Notes: generated from the letters alone by a model not told the origin. Counted from the stretch's first letter, positions 1 to 5,884 are shown. The stretch is 6,469 nucleotides of DNA from an uncultured Clostridia bacterium (GCA_934167735.1 CAKPLV010000051.1:1-6469); one strand, 5' to 3'. Program-made: numbers and translations.

Positions 1-326
1 TCACCAGCGAATAAATTTAAAGCTCCACCTGTTACTTCTCCTGTTGTTGATACAGGATTTAATGCTGTTGGCCATTGATATTTATTTTGTGTTGCTGCTG
101 CCAAGTTTGCTTGGTTAAGTGTTATTTTTGAGCTCCAAGATTCTCCATCTAGTGAAATTTGTAGACCTTCTGCAGCTACAACTTTAGCACTGATTCCTTC
201 AAGAGCAACCTCTCTACTAGCAGAGAACCATGCATATGTTGATGATAATAGCAACATTCCTGTTAGAATTAACATCATAAATAAAGAATTTAATTTTCTT
301 TTACTTCTTCTACTTCTTCTACTCAT
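1..326 (-). CDS. TasA/camelysin-like protein with SipW-type signal peptide (C-terminus beyond window)
   Basis: Only the first 108 codons are present; the gene runs off the left edge. The start is ATG at 326, with AAAGGAG at 336-342 nine bases upstream. The protein opens with a very basic stretch (MSRRSRRSKRK). A hydrophobic segment follows at about residues 13-30, then the signature STYAWFSAS at 29-37. This layout is typical of SipW-dependent signal peptides of the TasA/camelysin group, with cleavage expected near Ala32. The visible mature part (ALEGISAKVVAAEGLQISLD at 41-60) looks like the first strands of a secreted beta-rich domain. Its ATG overlaps the stop of the upstream gene as ATGAGTAG, so translation is probably coupled. 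A SipW gene lies in the same window, so the processing enzyme is at hand. Likely role: exported fibre or matrix protein. The family call is pattern recognition, not a search result. Confidence 0.8.
   Translation of the reverse strand, partial: MSRRSRRSKRKLNSLFMMLILTGMLLLSSTYAWFSASREVALEGISAKVVAAEGLQISLDGESWSSKITLNQANLAAATQNKYQWPTALNPVSTTGEVTGGALNLFAG
297..323 (-). repeat. Three tandem 9-base units at the start of a TasA-like gene
   Basis: On the minus strand, AGTAGAAGA occurs twice, followed by AGTAAAAGA with one mismatch. Together they encode Ser-Arg-Arg, Ser-Arg-Arg and Ser-Lys-Arg directly after the start Met. Unit gain or loss would keep the frame and change only the basic N-region of the signal peptide. 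The first unit also carries the TAG stop of the overlapping upstream gene (319-321). Confidence 0.6.
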
Positions 327-1059
327 TTTCTTCGTCTCCTTTGTTATTATTATTGTTATCTGATGAAATATGATCTTCAGTAATCATCATGTGCATTTTG
401 ATTTCCCCACCAATTAAATCATCAATGCAATCTGGATCATTACCTTCAATCCATATTACGACAGTACATTTATCAATTTCTCCTGCTTTGAAATCTTTTC
501 GAGGCTCAACAATGATTTCTTTATCAGGCTTAAATGCTATTGTATTTTCCTCTGGTTCTTTTGTAGTACTGTTTACCTTGGCATATATACTTTTTTCTCC
601 ATTTAAAATTATCATAACTCTTAAAGCTTCATCAACATTTCTAATAACATCATCAAGTATTACTTCATAATAATAATTCATGGTGTTATCACTTTTGTTT
701 TCAACATAGAATGTATATGCTATATAGTTTGTCCCATTATGACTTCCTTCAGCTTCATTATCAATATTTTCTGGTAACCAACTTTGTGCAATATTGGTAA
801 AGAAATCCACTTTTTCTGCTTCCAATTTTTGCTGATATTTCTTTTCTTCTAGCTTGTTATAAATAACAAGTTCACTCATTGGATCTCCAGCATGATCAAG
901 TACAATTGTAAATCTACCTGTGTCATAAACGATTCTAAGGATAAAATATATAATTAATAGAAATATTGCCATAATTACAAGCGTTCTTCTGATCCAAATT
1001 ATTTTGGAATTTCTATCATTTAATTTTAAAGCTTTTTTTCGTATTCTTCTTTTAGACAT
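319..1059 (-). CDS. Membrane-anchored protein with TasA-like extracellular domain, 246 aa
   Basis: The start is ATG at 1059, with AGGA just upstream. The N-terminus is basic (MSKRRIRKKALK) and is followed by one transmembrane segment at about residues 26-45. No TYA/FAW cleavage signature follows it (the sequence reads RIVYDTGRF), so the protein is probably a membrane-anchored ectodomain rather than a SipW substrate. The outer part has features I associate with TasA/camelysin-like proteins: AYTFYVENKSDNTMNYYYEV at 114-133, and VVIWIEGNDPDCIDDLIGG near 200-218, with a hydrophobic strand after it. Cys198 and Cys211 are the only cysteines and might pair outside the cell. The C-terminus is a low-complexity tail rich in Asn, Asp and Glu (NNNNNKGDEENE). 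It is the first gene of a two-gene unit with the next TasA-like protein, starting from the divergent region at 1060-1294. Inferred role: anchor, minor subunit or assembly partner for the secreted paralogues. Confidence 0.7.
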   Translation of the reverse strand: MSKRRIRKKALKLNDRNSKIIWIRRTLVIMAIFLLIIYFILRIVYDTGRFTIVLDHAGDPMSELVIYNKLEEKKYQQKLEAEKVDFFTNIAQSWLPENIDNEAEGSHNGTNYIAYTFYVENKSDNTMNYYYEVILDDVIRNVDEALRVMIILNGEKSIYAKVNSTTKEPEENTIAFKPDKEIIVEPRKDFKAGEIDKCTVVIWIEGNDPDCIDDLIGGEIKMHMMITEDHISSDNNNNNKGDEENE

Positions 1060-1135
1060 TTACATCCTACCTACTCCATTCGTTATTATTTAAAATGAAC
1101 AAAAAATATAATCTGCTTATCTTTTTGATAACTAA

Positions 1136-1164
1136 ATTTTAGCATAAATATTTCCAACATTCAA
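1136..1164 (-). promoter_or_regulatory. Predicted promoter of the minus-strand TasA-like pair
   Basis: On the minus strand, TTGAAT (1159-1164) and TAAAAT (1136-1141) are separated by exactly 17 bases, and a TGC extended -10 element precedes the -10 box. Initiation would be near 1129, giving a leader of about 70 bases. This is a good sigma-A-like match, but it comes from inspection only. Confidence 0.55.
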
Positions 1165-1213
1165 TTACATTCCTATTACATTTATGTTACAAATATTTGA
1201 CATTTTATTTACA
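1165..1213. promoter_or_regulatory. Five 11-base-phased TTACA-type repeats (candidate response-regulator site)
   Basis: TTACA starts at 1165, 1176, 1187 and 1209, and TGACA starts at 1198, so five pentamers lie in exact 11-base register, one per helical turn. As hexamers they read ATTACA, ATTACA, GTTACA, TTGACA and TTTACA, each followed by five bases. Direct hexamers on 11-base spacing are the known arrangement of boxes for OmpR/PhoB-family regulators; the B. subtilis PhoP consensus is TT(A/T/C)ACA. The array begins where the minus-strand -35 box ends. The regulator itself is not in the window, so the family assignment is inference. Confidence 0.45.
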
Positions 1214-1225
1214 TTTTTGTAATAT
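1197..1225 (+). promoter_or_regulatory. Candidate upstream promoter for the plus-strand TasA-like gene
   Basis: A perfect -35 TTGACA (1197-1202) is followed after 17 bases by TAATAT (1220-1225), a four-of-six match to the -10 consensus. The -35 box coincides with the fourth phased repeat. A bound regulator would therefore cover it. Confidence 0.35.
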
Positions 1226-1237
1226 TTCGATTTATTA

Positions 1238-1266
1238 TTGTTTAACTCAACATTTTATGCTAAGAT
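1238..1266 (+). promoter_or_regulatory. Predicted proximal promoter of the plus-strand TasA-like gene
   Basis: TTGTTT (1238-1243) is followed after 17 bases by TAAGAT (1261-1266), with a TGC extended -10 element at 1258-1260. A start near 1273 would leave a leader of about 22 bases containing AAGGAG at 1281-1286. The -10 block matches the one in the divergent minus-strand promoter at 14 of 15 positions. Confidence 0.5.
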
Positions 1267-1294
1267 TTTTTTAGAATATTAAGGAGAAATTTGT

Positions 1295-1882
1295 ATGAAT
1301 ACTGTTATACCAGCCAAAAAGAAGGCTTTTCTTATACTTGCATGTTTGTGGTTTATTATCAGTTTTTCTGTTATTCAAACAACATATGCTAAGTATATTA
1401 CCAATTTAGATACAGGTACTAATATTGCAATTTCATATTGGAACATCTTAGTTAATAATCAAGATATTATAGATAATTCTGATATTAGTGGTACTATGAC
1501 TGCTGTCTTTCCAGAAAATGATTACAAAAAAGCAGATGTAATTGTTCCAGGAAGTACAGGATATTTTGATTTAAATATTGATTCATCTGCTGTAAATGTT
1601 CCTTTTACTGTAACAGTTTCAACAGCAATAAATGAAACAAGTACTTTAAAAGATAAATTAATTATTACAGGATATTCTATTAATGGTCAAGATATTGTAG
1701 AACTTCAAAATGAAACTTCATTTACATCTACAATTGGCAAAGATGCAACTTCAACAATTATTAGAGTTTATGCAACTTGGGCTGATGATGGAACTGAATC
1801 AAAAGAAGATACAGCCTTAGGTATTTCAGGTGGTACAGCAATTTTAGATGTTAATTTAAAATTTGATCAAATAGCAAATTAA
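1295..1882 (+). CDS. TasA/camelysin-like secreted protein with SipW-type signal peptide, 195 aa
   Basis: The start is ATG, with AAGGAG at 1281-1286 eight bases upstream. The signal peptide has a short basic stretch (AKKKA, 7-11), a hydrophobic core at about 11-28 and the sequence QTTYAKYIT at 28-36. That matches the TYA-type junction of SipW substrates, with cleavage expected near Ala32. In the mature part, the order of IAISYWNILVNN (44-55), VPGSTGYFDLNID (84-96), a VYATWADD strand (158-165) and DTALGISGGTAILDVNLKF (172-190) is the usual order of blocks in TasA/camelysin-like beta-sandwich proteins, including the conserved PG turn. It has no cysteine after the signal region. It is transcribed alone from the divergent region and ends at a strong hairpin. 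The likely product is an extracellular fibre or matrix subunit processed by the SipW encoded nearby. It could equally be a minor or specialised paralogue; sequence alone does not show whether it polymerises. Confidence 0.85.
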   Translation: MNTVIPAKKKAFLILACLWFIISFSVIQTTYAKYITNLDTGTNIAISYWNILVNNQDIIDNSDISGTMTAVFPENDYKKADVIVPGSTGYFDLNIDSSAVNVPFTVTVSTAINETSTLKDKLIITGYSINGQDIVELQNETSFTSTIGKDATSTIIRVYATWADDGTESKEDTALGISGGTAILDVNLKFDQIAN

Positions 1883-1909
1883 AAGTTGGTTTAAAAACCA
1901 ACTTTTTTT
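1881..1909. terminator. Bidirectional intrinsic terminator between convergent genes
   Basis: A perfect inverted repeat, AAAAGTTGGTTT (1881-1892) and AAACCAACTTTT (1895-1906), is flanked by runs of A on the left and T on the right (T at 1903-1909). On either strand it gives a hairpin followed by a U-tract. It overlaps the last two bases of the plus-strand stop codon and reaches the stop codon of the minus-strand gene (1908-1910), so it ends both units. Confidence 0.85.
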
Positions 1910-2552
1910 AATTTTGATGTTGCTTTGCAACTATTTTTATTTTTACTTCGATTGCAGATTTTCCTTCATTATCTTTATAATACTTATAACTATCTATACC
2001 AAACTTAGTATCATTTTCATCATTACCTGCTTCATATTTCCAAGAAAAACTTATTTTAACATTTGCTTCTCCGTTTAAGTCTAAAACATCTGAAGAACAT
2101 ATTGCAACAATTTTAAATGGATTATCTTCATTTAACATTTTTATCATTTCATCTTCTGTAATTTTTATTTCATTTCCAGTTAATGTGGCTTTTTCAGCTG
2201 TAGTAAGTTCATCTTCTACAATATATGTTTTATCAAGAATTCGAACTATTGGTATTGTATAACTTAAATCTGCTTGTTTTTCTCCTTGATTATTTATCTT
2301 TACTGTTTTTTCTACATCTTCCATTCCAGGATATGCTTCATCTATTGGAAAAATAAATTCTTTTTCAACTATCTGATTATCAACTTCAAAATTAACACTC
2401 CATGCATCAACATGTACTGTCATATTAGTTGATACTGTTGTAACATATAGAAACCAGGCAAATGTATTAAAAATTAAAGTTAAAGAAAGCATAAATAGTG
2501 TATGTAATTTTAATCTTCTTCTTTTTCTTCTTTCTTCTCTTTTTCTTTTCAT
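1908..2552 (-). CDS. TasA/camelysin-like secreted protein with SipW-type signal peptide, 214 aa
   Basis: The start chosen is ATG at 2552, preceded by AGGAGG (2558-2563) five bases upstream. The frame is open to an ATG at 2675, but that would add 41 low-complexity residues overlapping the end of sipW. The N-terminus is extremely basic (MKRKREERRKRRRLK), followed by a hydrophobic core at 17-31 and FNTFAWFLY at 28-36, a SipW-type junction with cleavage expected after Ala32. Mature blocks include VDAWSVNFEVDNQ (48-60), the Pro-Gly turn AYPGMED (73-79) and KTVKINNQGEKQADLSYTI (82-100). A WKYEAGNDENDTKFGIDSY stretch (171-189) and a final hydrophobic strand ending IKIVAKQ complete the series. The Trp-Tyr-Glu, Asp-Thr and Gly pattern near the end is common in TasA-like proteins of clostridia. 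The gene follows sipW by 16 bases and is the last gene of the operon, so it is the most likely dedicated substrate of that peptidase. It carries one cysteine after the signal region (Cys152). Confidence 0.85.
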   Translation of the reverse strand: MKRKREERRKRRRLKLHTLFMLSLTLIFNTFAWFLYVTTVSTNMTVHVDAWSVNFEVDNQIVEKEFIFPIDEAYPGMEDVEKTVKINNQGEKQADLSYTIPIVRILDKTYIVEDELTTAEKATLTGNEIKITEDEMIKMLNEDNPFKIVAICSSDVLDLNGEANVKISFSWKYEAGNDENDTKFGIDSYKYYKDNEGKSAIEVKIKIVAKQHQN

Positions 2553-2557
2553 TACAT

Positions 2558-2563
2558 CCTCCT
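2558..2563 (-). promoter_or_regulatory. Shine-Dalgarno that fixes the start of the TasA-like gene at 2552
   Basis: AGGAGG on the minus strand lies five bases before ATG 2552 and just after the sipW stop codon (2569-2571). No comparable site precedes the in-frame ATG at 2675. Confidence 0.85.
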
Positions 2564-2568
2564 TTCTT

Positions 2569-3210
2569 CTATTCGTATCTTCTTCTGCGTTTAGCTCTTT
2601 TTTCTTTTCGTTTTTGTGCTTTTTTATCTGCTTTTTTGTTATTTTCATCATCATCATCGTCATTATCTTCTTCATCTATTTCATCATATTTTTTAAATGA
2701 ATTAAATTCAGAAAATACCAAAATTGCTAATGGAACAAATATAAAAAAATACATACCATATTTATTGTTTATTATTTCATTCAAATATGTTATTAATTTC
2801 AACTTTGTTATTACAGTACCATAAATCTGATCTTCACTAATTGTTGGATCTTCTTTATCATTTGCAATACCCTTTGTTACAAAATTTGTTTTTCCATTTT
2901 CACCTTTTTCGATTTTTATAATTTGGTGTGTTACAATTTTATCTGCGAAACTTCCAACCTTCCCCATATATGTAACATCATCACCAACTTTTAAATTTGC
3001 TATTTTTGTTTCTTTTACTAAAAGTACATCTCCAACATTATATTTCGGAACCATACTTTCAGTAACTACTGTAAATATTCTAAATCCTGCTAATGTTATA
3101 TTGTTATTTGAAAATCTCTGTACTAATATTATTCCTACAATAGCTAGTACAACAACTTTAATAGCAAACTTAACTACTGATATTATTGCTTTCATTATTT
3201 TTGAAATCAT
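2569..3210 (-). CDS. sipW: Signal peptidase I, SipW/ER-type, 213 aa
   Basis: A membrane-bound serine protease that removes signal peptides from TasA-like exported proteins. From ATG 3210 it shows a first membrane segment at about 15-32 and the catalytic box TESMVPKYNVGDVLLV (50-65), with Ser52 as nucleophile. VTHQI follows at 94-98, with His95 where bacterial-type peptidases have Lys; this marks the ER/archaeal/SipW class. The NDKEDP block (117-122) has Asp118 and Asp121 as candidate third catalytic residues, and a second membrane segment lies at about 151-168. The cytoplasmic tail is odd: a run of acidic residues (176-190, DDDDD inside) is followed by a Lys/Arg-rich end (192-213). A GTG at 3219 is in frame, but it falls inside the AAAGGTGA ribosome site, so the ATG at 3210 is preferred. 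It sits between the DUF2357 gene (11-base gap) and a probable substrate gene (16-base gap), so co-expression is almost certain. Confidence 0.9.
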   Translation of the reverse strand: MISKIMKAIISVVKFAIKVVVLAIVGIILVQRFSNNNITLAGFRIFTVVTESMVPKYNVGDVLLVKETKIANLKVGDDVTYMGKVGSFADKIVTHQIIKIEKGENGKTNFVTKGIANDKEDPTISEDQIYGTVITKLKLITYLNEIINNKYGMYFFIFVPLAILVFSEFNSFKKYDEIDEEDNDDDDDENNKKADKKAQKRKEKRAKRRRRYE

Positions 3211-3215
3211 TGTAT

Positions 3216-3223
3216 TCACCTTT
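3216..3223 (-). promoter_or_regulatory. Ribosome binding site that decides the sipW start
   Basis: AAAGGTGA on the minus strand lies five bases before ATG 3210 and contains the in-frame GTG (3217-3219) that would otherwise be called as the start. It overlaps the stop codon of the upstream DUF2357 gene (3222-3224), favouring translational coupling. Confidence 0.65.
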
Positions 3224-4325
3224 AAATACTTATTTCGTTAATTTTTTCAAAATATTTATCTATATATTTTCTAAATATTTTTTCTATGTCTTTTTTAGAT
3301 GCAACTCTTCTTTCCTTTTCTTTATCATATTGGTTTCCAAGTTTATCTTGTAATTGTTTTTTGGTTAATTCAGGATTCATTTCTATAATTTTATCAAGCA
3401 TTTTTGAAATTGTCTTTTCTTTTGCTTCTTCAATTTGTTTATCACTTGCTTTATTATTTATAGAATTAACTGTTAAATATTCAAGCAAGAATGTTTGATC
3501 TATTAATTCTTTTAATTGACCTTTGTCTTGGTAATCCTTTTTTTCTTGTTCTGTGTGATCTTTATCAGACATATGTTCATTTATATAATCCCACAATTTC
3601 ATTGCATATTGGAAATTAACATTTTTTAAAATTACATTTGTTTTCTTTATTGGATTTGTGACAAATGGTACATCTTCTTTTTCAAGTTCTTTATAAACTT
3701 CTGTTAATTTTATTGTTTTTAAATCAGTTTCAAGTTTTTCTATTCTTTCATTATATCTTGGATCTTTATTTAAAGATGTATCAAGTGCTGTATTTAAAGA
3801 AATGTTAACACTAATTTTTTCTTCTCCAACCATTGTTGTGCTTGTATAATCTATTTTTTTATTATCTTTTAGCCTTGGATCTTTTTTTCCACCTTCTGTT
3901 TTTAATCTAATAAATTGTAGCATATATTGTATTAGTGTATATACAAATCTATTTTCATATGTATTAAATGTTTCTTCTTTAAATACATTTAATAACTTAG
4001 AAGGAATTACATCTCCTGTATCTTCATCTATATCTTGAACGAAGTTTGTATGTTTTGCCAAGTGTTTTATACTTTCTACTCCAACTTTTTTAGCTGATTC
4101 TATTTTTATTATTTCTTCTTCATTTTTTATAAATCTTTTAGGATTTCTAAAGATTTTATCAAGATATGGCATTGTAAATTCAAACAGATCAAGCCATTGA
4201 TCATCAAAACTATCTTTTGCATAATCTGTTTGAACTCTCATGTTTGAATCCATACCATTTACGAAGTCATCTAGCTTTCCGTCATCCATCTGATCAACTA
4301 AATTATTTACACTTAAGTCTTTCAT
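3222..4325 (-). CDS. DUF2357 (McrC-like) protein without visible nuclease domain, 367 aa
   Basis: The start is ATG 4325, with AAAGGA seven bases upstream. It is a soluble, charged, largely helical protein. The most telling block is ETFNTYENRFVYTLIQYML (118-136), the Glu-Asn-Arg motif helix seen in DUF2357 proteins. NPIKKTNVILKNVNFQY (224-240) and AMKLWDYIN (241-249) follow, which also fit that family. DUF2357 proteins are known partners of McrB-like AAA+ ATPases and are often fused to a PD-(D/E)XK nuclease. Here the C-terminal third (250-367) is a Lys/Glu-rich helical region, probably coiled coil. I see no PD...(D/E)XK pattern in it, so a nuclease activity is not supported. It lies 20 bases after the AAA+ gene and 11 before sipW. 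Likely role: adaptor or regulator of the membrane-bound ATPase. The pairing with the ATPase makes the family call stronger than sequence alone; the function is inference. Confidence 0.65.
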   Translation of the reverse strand: MKDLSVNNLVDQMDDGKLDDFVNGMDSNMRVQTDYAKDSFDDQWLDLFEFTMPYLDKIFRNPKRFIKNEEEIIKIESAKKVGVESIKHLAKHTNFVQDIDEDTGDVIPSKLLNVFKEETFNTYENRFVYTLIQYMLQFIRLKTEGGKKDPRLKDNKKIDYTSTTMVGEEKISVNISLNTALDTSLNKDPRYNERIEKLETDLKTIKLTEVYKELEKEDVPFVTNPIKKTNVILKNVNFQYAMKLWDYINEHMSDKDHTEQEKKDYQDKGQLKELIDQTFLLEYLTVNSINNKASDKQIEEAKEKTISKMLDKIIEMNPELTKKQLQDKLGNQYDKEKERRVASKKDIEKIFRKYIDKYFEKINEISI

Positions 4326-4345
4326 TTGTTTATCCTTTCTAGCTA

Positions 4346-5881
4346 TTATGCCATTTTCTTTAATCTAAGTAAATATTCTATACATTCTGCCATAGCATCT
4401 TTTCCAAATGTTTCATTTAAGAAATTAATATATGGGTCTATTTCATCTTTTATATATGCCATGTTCAATTGCTCAAATTTTCTTAATATTTTTTTAGCAA
4501 TAAAGTAATCTACACCATCAACTTCTGTTCCACCACATGCAACATACACTGGTACGAATTTTTTCATATGTGCAACAATACGGTTACCAAATGCTATACG
4601 GAAATGTTTAATAACATAATCATCCATTAGTTCTATTTTGTCTAATGTTTCTTTTGATATTGCACAATTTTCCATTGCATCTGAAAATATTTTATCTAAA
4701 TATGAATAATTAACATCTAATGCTGATTTATCTTCTGGAACAAATACTTTACCTTTATCATTTATATCTATCGGCATAGCTCTATCGTATACCTTATCTG
4801 TAACGGCGAATGTAGAGTCGTCGTTGTTGATTGTTCCTATGTACCACATATTTGCTGGTACCTTTATTTTACCAAACATTAATTTCTTAGGGTCAGTAGG
4901 CCAGCTATTTGGCACAACTTCTATTACCCATTCATCTTTATTTGGCATTTCTAGAATTGACAACATCTCTGCAAAATAATACTCAACACGTGACAAGTTC
5001 ATCTCGTCGAGGATTATTGTATAAATATCATCAGTATATCCTGCTATATACATTTCTTTTAATATATCTGTTTCATTAAACTTTTTAGTGAACTCATTGA
5101 AGTATCCAAACAAGTCAGTTCTATCCCTCCAAGAAGGTTGTACAGATGCTACACATGAGTCATGTTTTAAGAATTTTCCCCAAGCATATGCAAGTGATGT
5201 TTTACCAGTACCAGAGATACCTTGTAGAATTACTAGTTTTGTTGAGGCAAGTCCTGCAATAAATATTCTCATCATTTTTTCTGTATAATATAATCTTAGT
5301 TTAGATGCTGCAAAATTTCTAAAGTGTGAGCAGAATTCTGGTAAATCAAATGAATTTCCATAATTTTGGATTTTGTAATTTGCATATTCCATATCTATTA
5401 ATGATAGTTTTGCAAATCTTATTCCTGTTTCTCCTTCTTCTACATTTTCTTGTCCATTTTCTCCAGCTTTTAATTCTTCTTTAGCTGATTCATAAGGTTT
5501 TAAGCCTAATTGTGAAACCTTCATAGCTAAAATTTCATCTTTTTCTCTTGATAAATCAACAACCTTTTTGTTTAATGTTGCAACTTCATCAAGTAATGCT
5601 TCTTGATCTATTACTGGTTTTCTTAATTTTGTATATTTTCTTACTACAAATAATACTAAGAATACTATTAATCCTAAAAACAACATTACAAATACTATTG
5701 ATAATACAGCTAATACCCATTCTGGTGCAGAAAAATCCGCATAATAATTTCTAAAAACTTCTGTATATTGTTTTATATTGAACATCATTTTTATTCCATC
5801 TATTAATCCTCTAAATATTAATAATATTCCTGTAACTGTTTGATTTATAAATTCGTACAAAAATCTTACAAATGTATCCAT
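4346..5881 (-). CDS. Membrane-anchored McrB-like AAA+ ATPase, 511 aa
   Basis: The start is ATG 5881, three bases after the upstream stop, with GAGGG as ribosome site. A hydrophobic N-terminal stretch at about 13-34 is followed by a strong transmembrane segment at 55-81. A probable coiled coil lies at 91-122 and an acidic linker at about 134-152. The AAA+ domain covers roughly 185-440: Walker A GISGTGKTS (221-229), PSWRDRTDLFGYFN (249-262), and Walker B IILDEMNLSRVEYYFAEML (289-307) with Asp292 and Glu293. The sensor-1/McrB-type GTINNDDST (349-357) and VYDRA (365-369, Arg367 a candidate finger) follow. All the nucleotide-handling residues look intact. The domain belongs to the McrB/MoxR side of AAA+ proteins (AAA_5-like). 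Classical McrB has a DNA-binding N-terminus and no membrane anchor, so this one probably works at the inner face of the membrane. Its partner is most likely the DUF2357 protein encoded next. The energy use (remodelling, opening a complex, assembly) is not shown by sequence. Confidence 0.82.
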   Translation of the reverse strand: MDTFVRFLYEFINQTVTGILLIFRGLIDGIKMMFNIKQYTEVFRNYYADFSAPEWVLAVLSIVFVMLFLGLIVFLVLFVVRKYTKLRKPVIDQEALLDEVATLNKKVVDLSREKDEILAMKVSQLGLKPYESAKEELKAGENGQENVEEGETGIRFAKLSLIDMEYANYKIQNYGNSFDLPEFCSHFRNFAASKLRLYYTEKMMRIFIAGLASTKLVILQGISGTGKTSLAYAWGKFLKHDSCVASVQPSWRDRTDLFGYFNEFTKKFNETDILKEMYIAGYTDDIYTIILDEMNLSRVEYYFAEMLSILEMPNKDEWVIEVVPNSWPTDPKKLMFGKIKVPANMWYIGTINNDDSTFAVTDKVYDRAMPIDINDKGKVFVPEDKSALDVNYSYLDKIFSDAMENCAISKETLDKIELMDDYVIKHFRIAFGNRIVAHMKKFVPVYVACGGTEVDGVDYFIAKKILRKFEQLNMAYIKDEIDPYINFLNETFGKDAMAECIEYLLRLKKMA

Positions 5882-5884
5882 TAT

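Larger units (their letters stand above)
1060..1294. promoter_or_regulatory. Divergent intergenic control region
   Basis: These 235 noncoding bases separate the minus-strand pair (start 1059) from the plus-strand TasA-like gene (start 1295). The region holds a minus-strand promoter at 1136-1164, two candidate plus-strand promoters (1197-1225 and 1238-1266), and a run of TTACA-type pentamers at 11-base spacing from 1165 to 1213. A short inverted repeat, TTATC-TTTTT-GATAA at 1117-1131, sits around the expected minus-strand start point. The layout implies joint control of the two divergent units by a regulator bound between them. Confidence 0.6.

Noticed and set aside
1117..1131. TTATC-TTTTT-GATAA inverted repeat as a terminator or operator
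   Set aside because: The stem is only five A/T-rich pairs and there is no terminal U-tract. It may be an operator near the minus-strand start point, but there is not enough to annotate it separately.
2553..2675. 41-residue N-terminal extension of the TasA-like gene up to an ATG at 2675
   Set aside because: It overlaps the 3' end of sipW in another frame, is low-complexity Met/Lys-rich, lacks a ribosome site, and would put residues ahead of a normal signal peptide. The AGGAGG before ATG 2552 settles the start.
2498..2824. Plus-strand open frame rich in Phe and Ser
   Set aside because: It is the antisense of Lys/Arg/Glu-rich coding sequence in sipW and the TasA-like gene; no ribosome site and no recognisable protein features. 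The plus-strand frames at 389-670, 3286-3498, 4326-4508, 5088-5288, 5548-5754 and 5958-6344 are rejected as antisense shadows too.
3217..3219. GTG start for sipW
   Set aside because: The GTG is part of the AAAGGTGA ribosome site that serves the ATG at 3210; no other site lies upstream of it.
3222..5881. Calling the pair a classical McrBC restriction system
   Set aside because: The ATPase has a membrane segment instead of a DNA-recognition domain, and the partner has no visible nuclease motif. Relationship to McrBC is kept, the restriction function is not.
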